Shown here: one piece after another, positions 25,527 through 33,369 of the stretch | Numbering within the stretch: position 1 is the stretch's first letter | Layout of the letters: each line of letters opens with the position of its first letter | Source: JAMHZE01 sp964424715 | GTDB taxonomy: Bacteria > Pseudomonadota > Alphaproteobacteria > Rickettsiales > UBA8987 | Direction of reading: 5' to 3' | DNA: 37,773 bases | NCBI GenBank assembly: GCA_964424715.1 | Contig: CAYRJW010000010.1 | Span: 1-37,773, forward strand | The notes under the pieces: model-generated | Told to the model about the DNA's origin: nothing | The model's input: only the letters and a program-made list of their open reading frames with translations | The model's database searches: none | Program-made: the position numbers and the translations under genes

Positions 25527-27365
25527 ATGAAAAACTTTTTATTTGCGCTTTCTATCGATGTTGTTTCCAACCCCTATGTGGATTTTCCTAAAAATGTTGT
25601 GGTTGAACATCTTGGCAGGAAAGTGAGCGGTTCCGGCATAGCGTGGTATACCGCTGATGAGAACGCCGCAACCATAGTAAAAGACCCAAAATCATTCGCA
25701 GAGGTCGGTCGTCCGCAGATAATCGATGACAGGAACTCATTCCGTTCCACCAGCTTCATGATGCACTTAAACGGCGCTTCATGGAACCCGACCCCGCAGG
25801 ATACCGAGCCATATGTAAAGGCGGTGGGCAAAAAGGACTGGATATGGATGCATCAGGGCAGCCTTGATATGCAAAAGCTTCGCAAGAAACACAACCAGTT
25901 CTCCGATAATTTCTATGAACCGCTTGGCAATACAGATTCCGAGCTGGCGTTCTGCATAATCCTCAATCGCGTTACCAGCTGGAAGGTAAAAAAACTTGCG
26001 GATATAGGCTGGGATAAACTGCATGAATGGTTCAAGGAACTTAACCAGCTTGGCACCGCTAATTTCTTCCTTTCTGATGGTAATACCATGGTTGTATATC
26101 GCGGTCTTGATGGTGAGAATGCGCTTTACAAGCAGCGCATAAAACCGCCTTACGAAAGTATATCCCTGCAAAATGCCGATGCCGGGTTCCTGATGGATTT
26201 CCGCAAGGAATCAAATAATTTACGCACGGTCTATGCATTTTCAACCCTGCCGGTTACGCAGGAAGGTTATACCGAACTTAAAAAAGGCCAGATGGTGGTC
26301 GCCAAGAAAGCGATGTTGAAATGGAACAGCCATTCCAGCAACCGCAAATTCGAGAGGATGGAAGGGTATGAGAACCCGCAGCAGGCCCAGTCGAAAATAC
26401 AGGGAATAATGCCTGCGAATAAACTATTCACACTACTAAAGCCGGATTACAGCGCCGCGAATGAATATATAAACATGCAGAACGAGGTCTCGCGCCTGAT
26501 GCGCATCACGCACGAAACTACCTATAATTATACTGAAACTATTGAGCGCTCTGAGCATATATTCCGTATGATACCGATGAATAACCGTTTCCAGCAGGCT
26601 CTGGAATATTCTTTTGATATCTCGGTGCCGGGCCGGAAGATAACATATCGCGATGTATTCAATAACGATGTCATCCACATGAACATTGAAACGCCATATA
26701 ATGAACTGAAGATAAAAAGTCAGGCGATAGTCCGTATCCATAAAATAGATGCCGAGGATTTTTCTGACCCGCTGCGTAAAACCAGCATACCCGCCGCATG
26801 GATGCCGTGGCAGCGCCAGATGATGGAGCCTTTTCTGCTACCACAGGAATTGCCGGAAACTCAACTGCGCGAACTTAACGAATACGCCATGAGCTTCGCT
26901 GAGCGCAATGATTTCCATTTATTTGAAACGCTGGCGGATATCAACCGCACCATCTATGAGGATTACTTATACAAACAGGGTGTTACCGATCTTAACACAT
27001 CCGCGTTTGAAGTTTATGTGAACCGTCAGGGCGTATGTCAGGATTTCGCCAACTTGCTAATATGTATGGCACGATTACTGAACATTCCCGCCAGATACCG
27101 CGTAGGTTACATCTACACCGGTGCCGATTATTCCAACAAGATCCAATCCGAAGCCACCCACGCATGGGCCGAACTATACATCCCATATGTAGGCTGGCGC
27201 GGCTTCGACCCCACCAACGGCAAAATGGTAGATCTCGATTACATCAGGGTCGCCTCCGGCCGCAACTTCATGGATGCCACCCCGACAGAAGGAACATTAT
27301 ATAAAGGTGGTGGTGGGGAAGAGACGTTGAAGGTTACGGTGCAGACGGAAGTTCTGGAGGGATAA
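25527..27365 (+). CDS. Fusion of an inactive class II glutamine amidotransferase domain and a transglutaminase
   Basis: Residues 1-270 match YafJ/EgtC-type class II amidotransferases: SGIAWYTADENAATIVKDP, GNTDSELAFCIIL (134-146), TANFFLSDGNTMVVYRG and TVYAFSTLPVTQEGY. The glutaminase residues are replaced: position 2 is Lys instead of the nucleophilic Cys, the HxR motif reads HLN (80-82) and the oxyanion HNG motif reads HQG (109-111). D137 remains. Residues ~325-415 are a transglutaminase N-terminal domain (RITHETTYNYTETIERSEH), followed by the core with C504 (RQGVCQDFANLL), H545 (ATHAWAELY) and D561 (GFDPTNG), all intact. The protein belongs to the ATP-grasp/alpha-E cluster. The Ntn-fold domain may be a binding or scaffold module. 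Confidence 0.82.
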   Translation: MKNFLFALSIDVVSNPYVDFPKNVVVEHLGRKVSGSGIAWYTADENAATIVKDPKSFAEVGRPQIIDDRNSFRSTSFMMHLNGASWNPTPQDTEPYVKAVGKKDWIWMHQGSLDMQKLRKKHNQFSDNFYEPLGNTDSELAFCIILNRVTSWKVKKLADIGWDKLHEWFKELNQLGTANFFLSDGNTMVVYRGLDGENALYKQRIKPPYESISLQNADAGFLMDFRKESNNLRTVYAFSTLPVTQEGYTELKKGQMVVAKKAMLKWNSHSSNRKFERMEGYENPQQAQSKIQGIMPANKLFTLLKPDYSAANEYINMQNEVSRLMRITHETTYNYTETIERSEHIFRMIPMNNRFQQALEYSFDISVPGRKITYRDVFNNDVIHMNIETPYNELKIKSQAIVRIHKIDAEDFSDPLRKTSIPAAWMPWQRQMMEPFLLPQELPETQLRELNEYAMSFAERNDFHLFETLADINRTIYEDYLYKQGVTDLNTSAFEVYVNRQGVCQDFANLLICMARLLNIPARYRVGYIYTGADYSNKIQSEATHAWAELYIPYVGWRGFDPTNGKMVDLDYIRVASGRNFMDATPTEGTLYKGGGGEETLKVTVQTEVLEG

Positions 27366-27369
27366 GGTA

Positions 27370-27394
27370 ATTCCTCAGCTCTTGACTGAGGAAT
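27370..27394. repeat. Palindrome between convergent genes
   Basis: ATTCCTCAG and CTGAGGAAT flank a CTCTTGA loop, 4 bp after the fusion-gene stop. It is the same family as the two palindromes around the GIY-YIG gene, with a 2-nt longer loop. It may terminate transcription. Confidence 0.8.
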
Positions 27395-27414
27395 CCCATG
27401 ATCTTTTGTATTTA

Positions 27415-27882
27415 TTATGCGCTAATTTTTTGGCTTAGCTGAACACCCAGATCTTTAACGTATGATTTTAGATTATTATGTCCGAGTTGAGTTCCAAAAT
27501 CCACCAGCTTTGCGATGCCGTTCATACAGCCATCAGCCTTTTCCTGTGCGGTAGGATCTTTCCTATCCTTACTTGCCTGAATTGCTGCAAATTTTAATTT
27601 TGGAGCTTTTATTCTATCATTCATAGCGATGTCTTTTTCTGCATCTTTTTTGTACCCTTTATATCTTTCAACAAGCCCATCTATTTCTTTTTTTATAGCT
27701 TCTTTAACAGAGGATGGATTTGTTTTATTTAGTTCTTTAACCTCTGCCTTGGCAAGCTCAATGGCCTCTGGGCCAAAGTTTTTGGTTCTTGAATAAATTG
27801 CATAGGTATTTACTTCAAGAAGTTCGGCTAATTTTATAGGATCAGTTTCGATATTGGTCGTAGCATTGCTTCCAGTAGTCAT
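27415..27882 (-). CDS. Hypothetical helical protein
   Basis: I do not recognise this 155-residue protein. It is rich in Lys, Glu and Asp and predicted by eye to be mostly helical (long runs such as ELAKAEVKELNK and IKKEIDGLVERYKGY). It has no signal peptide, membrane segment or obvious motif. A strong Shine-Dalgarno (ggggg, 6 bp before the ATG) supports the start. It lies convergent to the transglutaminase fusion gene, with a palindrome in between, and divergent from mreB. Codon use is more AT-rich than in flanking core genes. Confidence 0.6.
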   Translation of the reverse strand: MTTGSNATTNIETDPIKLAELLEVNTYAIYSRTKNFGPEAIELAKAEVKELNKTNPSSVKEAIKKEIDGLVERYKGYKKDAEKDIAMNDRIKAPKLKFAAIQASKDRKDPTAQEKADGCMNGIAKLVDFGTQLGHNNLKSYVKDLGVQLSQKISA

Positions 27883-28006
27883 AGGTAACCCCCATTAGAT
27901 TTGATAAATAGTCGCCCATTGTATGAAAATAAGGCGTAGAAGTCAAACGGATATTTGATTTATTTTTATTCTGTTTGATGTAGGCAATAAACCGGAACCT
28001 TTGATA

Positions 28007-28012
28007 TATAAT
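28007..28012 (+). promoter_or_regulatory. Possible -10 element upstream of mreB
   Basis: A perfect TATAAT lies 125 bp before the mreB start, but no convincing -35 is seen at 16-18 bp. The rest of the 255-bp gap holds the heptad array and no ORF. Confidence 0.25.
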
Positions 28013-28099
28013 CATAATATAACTGCCCCTTAATTCCCAAAATCACCCTTGCCAATCAATTTGTTGTGAGATATAAACCCAGACCTTATTATCAACGAA

Positions 28100-28134
28100 C
28101 TAGATTCCAGATTCTAGATTCTAACAACTGAATT
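28100..28134 (+). repeat. Heptad array upstream of mreB
   Basis: Five in-phase units read CTAGATT, CCAGATT, CTAGATT, CTAACAA, CTGAATT. They end 3 bp before the mreB ATG. The array matches the ubiK array at 27 of 30 positions and shares its last units with the sdhB array. Confidence 0.88.
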
Positions 28135-28137
28135 TGT

Positions 28138-29202
28138 ATGTCAGAAAATTTATTCCAGAAGATACTAGGCTATTTTTCCAGCGATATCGCGATAGACCTT
28201 GGTACAGCCAACACTCTTGTATATGTAAAAGGCAAGGGCATACTTATCAATGAACCTTCCGTGGTGGCTCTTGAGATCCGTGATGGCAAGAAATACCCAT
28301 ATGCATTTGGCATGCAGGCTAAAATGATGTTAGGCCGTACACCAACGGGAATTGAGGCTCTGCGCCCACTTCGTGATGGTGTGATAGCCGATTTCAAAGG
28401 CGCTGAGGAAATGATAAAACACTTTATCCGCTCCGTCCATAAAGGCAAAAATTTCGCTGGCCCGCTTATTGTTATATGCGTTCCTTCCTCCTCAACCCCG
28501 GTTGAGCGTAAAGCGATACAGGATGCAGCATCTTCCGCCGGTGCGCGTGAGGTATTCCTTATTGAAGAACCAATGGCGGCAGCAATTGGTGCCGGCCTTC
28601 CGGTTAATGAGCCAAAAGGTTCAATGGTCGTTGATATCGGCGGTGGTACTACCGAAGTTGCGGTGATATCCCTTGGTGGTATCGTGCTTGCAAAATCCAC
28701 TCGTGTAGGTGGTGATTCAATGGATCAGGCCATCATAAACTATATCCGTAAATATCATAATCTTCTTATCGGTGAATCCACCGCTGAGGAAATTANNNNN
28801 NNNNNTAAAAAGAAGATCGGTTCCGCTATCGTTCCTGCACAGGGCGAGGGCGATGTCACCACCATAAAAGGCCGTGATCTTGTTAATGGTGTTCCAAAAG
28901 AGATAGAACTTTCCCAGCGCCAGATCGCCGAAAGCCTTCAGGAACCTGTGAACCAGATCCGCGAAGCCGTCCACGATGCCCTAGAAAAAACCCCGCCTGA
29001 ACTTTCATCCGACATAGTAGAGCGCGGCATAATCCTCACCGGCGGCGGCGCATTACTGCGCGATATGGATGTATTACTCCGCGAATCAACCGGCCTGCCG
29101 GTATTCCTGGCCGAAAACCCGCTTCACTGCGTTGCGATAGGTACTGGTACTGCGTTGGAAGATCGTAAGAACTTTAAAACGGTATTGTTCAAACAAGAAT
29201 AG
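28138..29202 (+). CDS. mreB: Rod shape-determining protein MreB (contains assembly gap)
   Basis: MreB is the bacterial actin that organises the lateral cell-wall synthesis machinery, implying a rod-shaped cell. The phosphate-1 loop is in IAIDLGTANTLVYVKGKG, the phosphate-2 loop is VDIGGGTTEVAVISLGG, and the adenosine motif is GIILTGGGALLRDMD. Ten Ns at 28796-28805 appear as four unknown residues after AEEI. If they are removed and the contigs overlapped by the shared TA, the frame reads EEIKKKIGSA, the expected family sequence, so the gap is probably artificial. mreC does not follow; divL and tsaE do. A heptad array precedes the start. Confidence 0.96.
   Translation: MSENLFQKILGYFSSDIAIDLGTANTLVYVKGKGILINEPSVVALEIRDGKKYPYAFGMQAKMMLGRTPTGIEALRPLRDGVIADFKGAEEMIKHFIRSVHKGKNFAGPLIVICVPSSSTPVERKAIQDAASSAGAREVFLIEEPMAAAIGAGLPVNEPKGSMVVDIGGGTTEVAVISLGGIVLAKSTRVGGDSMDQAIINYIRKYHNLLIGESTAEEIXXXXKKKIGSAIVPAQGEGDVTTIKGRDLVNGVPKEIELSQRQIAESLQEPVNQIREAVHDALEKTPPELSSDIVERGIILTGGGALLRDMDVLLRESTGLPVFLAENPLHCVAIGTGTALEDRKNFKTVLFKQE
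28796..28805. other. Assembly gap (10 N) inside mreB
   Basis: Fixed-length scaffold gap. Flanking bases ...AATTA and TAAAAAG overlap by TA; joining them restores a normal MreB reading frame with no missing residues. Confidence 0.85.
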
Positions 29203-29219
29203 TAGTTTTAAGTTGTCAG
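29199..29219 (-). repeat. Short heptad array between mreB and divL
   Basis: On the minus strand it reads CTGACAA, CTTAAAA, CTACTAT, the last unit covering the mreB stop codon. It is the weakest of the arrays, with three units only. Confidence 0.5.
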
Positions 29220-29247
29220 TTTTTTGCCGATAGGGTAAAAACTTTTG

Positions 29248-31272
29248 ATGCTGTCAGAAATTCTAAATAATCCGCAATCGCTGGAACAGGTTGTTCTCTA
29301 TTCGCTTATCGCGATGATATTTGTAATGGCGGTTCTGCTGGTGCTTTATGCCACCAAGGCGGAAAAGTTCGAGCGGCTGTATGATTATACCAACAAAGAA
29401 GCCCGGCTGCTGGCGCGGCTTAAGAATACTTATGAGAAAGAGCTGAAAACATTTGCCAATCTGATGGACGAGATAACTTTTCCGATATGGCAGCGGGATA
29501 AGGATCTGAACATTATATATTGTAACACCCGCTTTTGTGAGATCACCGGGGAGATCCGGGAAAATATCATTGAAAAAAGCAATATCGAACTGTTCCGCGA
29601 TAGTCAGGAGGTTTCCTCTCGTGCGATGAAAACGGGGCAGGTGCAGGTGATGGAGCAGAATATCGTGATAGCCGGTTCCAACACGCTTAACCAGGTGGTC
29701 GAGATACCTATCAGCGATAAATCCTCGGCATTTTCGGCAAAGAACGGCACTATAGGTTTCGCGCTGAACCTTGTGGAATTGCAGAACACCCGCGAACGGC
29801 TAAAATTCAACCTTGAACTCCAGAAGAGATTGCTGGAATCGCTGAATTCCGCGGTGGCGATATATGGCGTTAACCAGAAGCTGGAATATTATAACCGTGC
29901 CTTCGTGGAATTATGGAAGCTGGATGAGGACTGGCTGAAGACATACCCGTCATACGGTGAGATACTCGAAGCCCTGCGCGAAAAGCGCAAACTGCCGGAG
30001 CAGGCGGATTTCGCATCGTTCAAGCGCGATAATATAAATATGTTCTCCAACCTCATCAGCAAGAAGGAAGATTATTATTACTTAAGTGATGGCAAAGTTT
30101 TAAAGATAATCATAATCCCATACCAGAACCGTGGACTGCTATTCTATTACGAGGATATGACCGGCCAGCTTTCGCTGGAGCGATCGTATAACACGCTGGT
30201 ATCGGTGCAGAAATATACGCTGGATAACCTGAATGAGGCCGTGGTGGTGTTCTCGGAGAATGGCCGGATAGAACTGTTTAACCCTAATTTCCTTAGCCTG
30301 TGGGGCTTTACTGAAAGTTTTGTAAGGTCGGAACCTCATGTTTCGCGCGTGCTGGATGAGATGATGGGACAATGCAGCGTTGAGAGTTCGGCGGAGTTCA
30401 AGGAAAATTTCATCACCGCGCTGCAATCGCGCTATACTTCCGAAAGGAAGATATTGCGCAATGATGGCAAGATACTGGTGGAAAGATTCTCGCCTCTGCC
30501 GGATGGTGCTTCGCTGGTGACATATTTCGATATCACCGATAAGGAAAATGTTGAACGCAGCCTGCGCGCTGAGAAAATGGCCTATGAGGAAGCTGATAGA
30601 ATAAAGACCAATTTCCTTGGTAATGTATCGTATGAGCTGCGCTCGCCGCTTACTTCCATAATGGGTTTCGCGGAAATGATGCTGCAGATGTATGCAAGCA
30701 AGCTCGATCCAAAATCGAAGGAATATATACAGGCCATTCACGAATCATCGATAACGCTGAAGCATCTTATCGATAATATCATAGATGTATCCTCACTTGA
30801 TGCCGGCTATGTTTCACTGGATATCAAAAAAACCGGGGTTATGGAGATAATCGGCCCGGTAATTACATCGCTTAAGCCGGATTCTGATGAAAAAAAGATC
30901 ACTGTAAAATTAAAGCTTGATGAGAATACCGGCCAGATAAAGGCTGACAGACTCAGGATGCAGCAGGCGTTAACTTCTATACTCAGCTTCTCCGTCTCTA
31001 TGGGCAAGAAAAATTCCGAGATAGGGATAGTCATAAACAAGGTGGAGAAGCGCCTGTATATGGTAATAGAATATGAGGGAACCCCGGTTACGGAAAAAGA
31101 TATCCCGCTTATATTTGACCAGTTCTATAAAATAAATTCTGATGACGTAGGTTCGAACGGACTGGGCCTGTATCTGGCGAAAAGGATAATAGAACTTCAT
31201 GCCGGCTTTGTAATGGTTGAATCTGAGGCCAGACACGGTACAAAATTTATTATTGATATTCCCGTTTCATAA
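29248..31272 (+). CDS. divL: DivL-like membrane PAS pseudo-histidine kinase
   Basis: This 674-residue protein has one N-terminal membrane helix (about 15-34), a coiled coil, several PAS-like regions (first near FPIWQRDKDLNIIYCN, others around 200-430) and a histidine-kinase-like C terminus. The H-box reads FLGNVSYELRSPLTSI, with Tyr462 where the phosphoacceptor His should be. The N-box Asn is Phe581, and the G1 Asp is Tyr609; the G2 motif GLGLYLAKR (638-646) remains. Tyr in the H-box is the defining trait of Caulobacter DivL, which controls the CckA-CtrA cell-cycle pathway. It directly abuts tsaE. ATG 29248 is preferred to the TTG just before it. Orthology to DivL is inferred from architecture and the Tyr substitution. 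Confidence 0.75.
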   Translation: MLSEILNNPQSLEQVVLYSLIAMIFVMAVLLVLYATKAEKFERLYDYTNKEARLLARLKNTYEKELKTFANLMDEITFPIWQRDKDLNIIYCNTRFCEITGEIRENIIEKSNIELFRDSQEVSSRAMKTGQVQVMEQNIVIAGSNTLNQVVEIPISDKSSAFSAKNGTIGFALNLVELQNTRERLKFNLELQKRLLESLNSAVAIYGVNQKLEYYNRAFVELWKLDEDWLKTYPSYGEILEALREKRKLPEQADFASFKRDNINMFSNLISKKEDYYYLSDGKVLKIIIIPYQNRGLLFYYEDMTGQLSLERSYNTLVSVQKYTLDNLNEAVVVFSENGRIELFNPNFLSLWGFTESFVRSEPHVSRVLDEMMGQCSVESSAEFKENFITALQSRYTSERKILRNDGKILVERFSPLPDGASLVTYFDITDKENVERSLRAEKMAYEEADRIKTNFLGNVSYELRSPLTSIMGFAEMMLQMYASKLDPKSKEYIQAIHESSITLKHLIDNIIDVSSLDAGYVSLDIKKTGVMEIIGPVITSLKPDSDEKKITVKLKLDENTGQIKADRLRMQQALTSILSFSVSMGKKNSEIGIVINKVEKRLYMVIEYEGTPVTEKDIPLIFDQFYKINSDDVGSNGLGLYLAKRIIELHAGFVMVESEARHGTKFIIDIPVS

Positions 31273-31686
31273 ATGAAAGAATTCATTATCAGATCTGCCG
31301 AAGAGATGAAGGTATTTGCCGGGGATATTGCTTCGCGCGCTGAACCGGGCGATGTTTATTGTCTGGCCGGTAACCTTGGGGCAGGGAAGACCACATTCGC
31401 GCAAGGGTTCATAAGCTCGCTGCAGGACACAAAAGAACCGGTCACAAGTCCTACATTTAATCTGGTGCAGATATATAAGACTGCAAGATTCCCGGTCTAT
31501 CACTGCGATTTTTACAGGCTGAAAAGTGAAAATGAATTCATGAATCTCGGCCTCGAAGACGCCTTTGATTCCGCCGTAACATTAATAGAATGGCCGGAAA
31601 TGATAGGCGGATTTTTGCCTGAGGGTAGTAAGTATATTAAGATAGAGATGCTGCAGGATGGTACGCGTAAAGTTACTATTAACTAA
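31273..31686 (+). CDS. tsaE: tRNA threonylcarbamoyladenosine biosynthesis ATPase TsaE
   Basis: TsaE is a P-loop ATPase that works with TsaB and TsaD to make t6A37 in ANN-decoding tRNAs. The Walker A motif GNLGAGKTT spans 33-41. TSPTFNLVQIY and YHCDFYRLKSENEF (Walker B-like region) and TLIEWPEMI are family signatures. The 137-residue length is normal. The ATG follows the divL stop with no gap, so the two are cotranscribed. A palindrome follows between it and the convergent glutaredoxin gene. Confidence 0.94.
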   Translation: MKEFIIRSAEEMKVFAGDIASRAEPGDVYCLAGNLGAGKTTFAQGFISSLQDTKEPVTSPTFNLVQIYKTARFPVYHCDFYRLKSENEFMNLGLEDAFDSAVTLIEWPEMIGGFLPEGSKYIKIEMLQDGTRKVTIN

Positions 31687-31697
31687 GAAAGCTTCCC

Positions 31698-31718
31698 CCT
31701 CGCCCCTCAAGGGAGAGG
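31698..31718. repeat. Palindrome between tsaE and grxC
   Basis: CCTCGCCC and GGGAGAGG flank a CTCAA loop, with one mismatch. It is the same family as the right end of the 17471-17591 element. It lies between convergent genes and may be a bidirectional terminator. Confidence 0.7.
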
Positions 31719-31725
31719 ACAAGGA

Positions 31726-31983
31726 TCACTTCAGCATCCCATCCAGCTTCCCAGCTGCATCCAGCGCATAAGTATCATCGCAGCCGCCGATATGAACGCC
31801 ATTCACGAATATCTGCGGAACGGTCTTCCTTCCGCCACTTTTTTCCATCATTTCGGCGCGGAGTTCATCAGATGTGGTAACATCTATTTCCCTGATGATC
31901 TCATAGCCTTTTCTTTTAAATAATTCTTTTGCCTTAACGCAGTAAGGGCAATAAGTCGTGGTGTACATTACTATATTTGCCAT
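31726..31983 (-). CDS. grxC: Glutaredoxin (GrxC type)
   Basis: This small dithiol oxidoreductase is reduced by glutathione. The active site is Y-CPYC with C12 and C15. TVPQIFVNGVHIGGCDD contains the cis-proline and the glutathione-binding GG-C/D-D segment. The 85 residues are typical of Grx3. The ATG at 31983 is chosen over an upstream TTG at 31989. It is convergent with tsaE and divergent from the pilin-like gene. Confidence 0.93.
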   Translation of the reverse strand: MANIVMYTTTYCPYCVKAKELFKRKGYEIIREIDVTTSDELRAEMMEKSGGRKTVPQIFVNGVHIGGCDDTYALDAAGKLDGMLK

Positions 31984-32044
31984 AGCCAATTGCTGATTTT
32001 TGTTTATAATAGATACAACCTAAACAAAATCTTAAGTTAGTAAA

Positions 32045-32797
32045 ATGAAAATATCAAATAAACATCATTCCGGATTTACGCTGGTGGAAATGGCTATCGT
32101 GATAGTTGTTATCAGTATACTGGTAGGCGGGATAATGGCGGGCACTGACCTTATAAAATCCAGCAAAACATCAACCGTCATAACAGAATTATCCTCTTAT
32201 GATCAGGCGAAGCGTGATTTCATGGATAAATATAAATTCCGCCCTGGCGATATGCCGCAGCCTTATCTGGATGATAGCTTTACCGGCAACGCAGCGGATG
32301 ATTGTTCCCTGGGTAGTTTAGGCAATGGTGTATTGGATGCCGATGAAGAACTTGACCTCGCATGGTTACAGCTTTCCTACGCCGATATGATAAAAGATAA
32401 AATAGATTTTGACCCATGTACCGCAGGTGGCCGGATACCGGGAACCCACAGGCCGGTCTCTGCCAATGATGCGGCGCTGGGATATACATTCGGCAATACC
32501 ATGACCATAGTTGTAGCTGGTGGCGGTTCAGCTGGAACTAAAGGGTTCCAGCATTATCTGAGGGTTGGTAAAATGTCCGCAGCCGCCGATAATGAATTAA
32601 GCGCCGGTGGTCTGACCGTAGAAACCCACAGGAACATCGATGCCAAGATAGATAAGCCGGACACCCCGTTCTCCGGCAAATATGTTGTTGATGAGGAATG
32701 TATAGACGCTGTCGGCGCATATGAGGCTGATTCAACCGATGCTATCTGTACAGGTAATCTGGTTGAGATAGAAGAGCAGGACAGTACAAAATTCTAA
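32045..32797 (+). CDS. Type IV pilin-like protein
   Basis: The N terminus (HHSGFTLVEMAIVIVVISIL) is a class III prepilin signal: a short basic leader, cleavage after Gly, Phe to be methylated, Glu5 of the mature protein, then a hydrophobic helix. The rest of the 250-residue protein is soluble, with YDQAKRDFMDKYKFRPGDMP as an alpha-1 continuation and paired cysteines (DDCS, DPC, EEC, AIC) that may form disulfides. No prepilin peptidase or assembly ATPase is nearby, so it depends on genes elsewhere. It could be a minor pilin or a pseudopilin. It is followed 15 bp later by queF. Confidence 0.75.
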   Translation: MKISNKHHSGFTLVEMAIVIVVISILVGGIMAGTDLIKSSKTSTVITELSSYDQAKRDFMDKYKFRPGDMPQPYLDDSFTGNAADDCSLGSLGNGVLDADEELDLAWLQLSYADMIKDKIDFDPCTAGGRIPGTHRPVSANDAALGYTFGNTMTIVVAGGGSAGTKGFQHYLRVGKMSAAADNELSAGGLTVETHRNIDAKIDKPDTPFSGKYVVDEECIDAVGAYEADSTDAICTGNLVEIEEQDSTKF

Positions 32798-32812
32798 TAA
32801 TGATCTGAAATC

Positions 32813-33283
32813 ATGGCAAAACAAAAAAACAAATACAACAACCTTGCGCAGCTTGGCAAAGCCGCGAAGATACCTAACTCACCGGAAGCTGCAAAGCTTG
32901 AGAAAGTGCCTAACCCGCATCCGGATGTTGATTATTTCGTGCGATTCACCTGCCCGGAATTCACCTCACTCTGCCCGGTGACCGGCCAGCCTGATTTTGC
33001 GCATATCGTTATAGATTATGTCCCGGGAAAATTCCTGCTTGAAAGCAAATCACTGAAATTTTTCATGTTCTCCTTCCGCGACCACGCCGGCTTCCATGAA
33101 GAATGTACGGTTGAGATAGCTAAAAGAATCTCCAGTTTCATCAAACCCAAATTCCTCCGCATAGGCGGCTACTGGTACCCCCGCGGCGGCATCCCTATCG
33201 ACATATTCTTCCAGCTAGGCACCTTACCAAAGAACGTATGGCTACCGGAACAGGGCGTTCCAACCTATAAGGGCAGGGGATAA
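32813..33283 (+). CDS. queF: NADPH-dependent 7-cyano-7-deazaguanine reductase QueF
   Basis: QueF reduces the nitrile of preQ0 to preQ1 in queuosine biosynthesis. The catalytic cysteine is C54 in FTSLCPVTGQPDF, with D61 as the acid. The family motif ESKSLKFFMFSFRDHAGFHE is present and carries the NADPH/nitrile-handling residues. At 156 residues it is the short, unimodular type I enzyme. No other queuosine genes are adjacent. It probably shares a transcript with the pilin-like gene upstream. Confidence 0.95.
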   Translation: MAKQKNKYNNLAQLGKAAKIPNSPEAAKLEKVPNPHPDVDYFVRFTCPEFTSLCPVTGQPDFAHIVIDYVPGKFLLESKSLKFFMFSFRDHAGFHEECTVEIAKRISSFIKPKFLRIGGYWYPRGGIPIDIFFQLGTLPKNVWLPEQGVPTYKGRG

Positions 33284-33369
33284 GGAGTTAACTAAAAAAT
33301 CCTTGCAACATAAACTTTGAGCATTTAATAATCTGGTTTGAAATTACAAAACCAAAGCGCGATAAAAAT

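Noticed and set aside
27883..28137. Possible tRNA or small RNA gene in the gap before mreB
   Set aside because: No cloverleaf, T-loop consensus or terminator could be found.
28170..28700. 176-codon minus-strand ORF
   Set aside because: It is antisense to conserved mreB sequence.
30139..30741. 200-codon minus-strand ORF
   Set aside because: It lies wholly opposite divL, has no Shine-Dalgarno and no family features.
33303..33332. Promoter of fbaB (TTGCAA, 18 bp, AATAAT)
   Set aside because: Both boxes are weak and many AT-rich alternatives exist; it is mentioned only within the gene entry.
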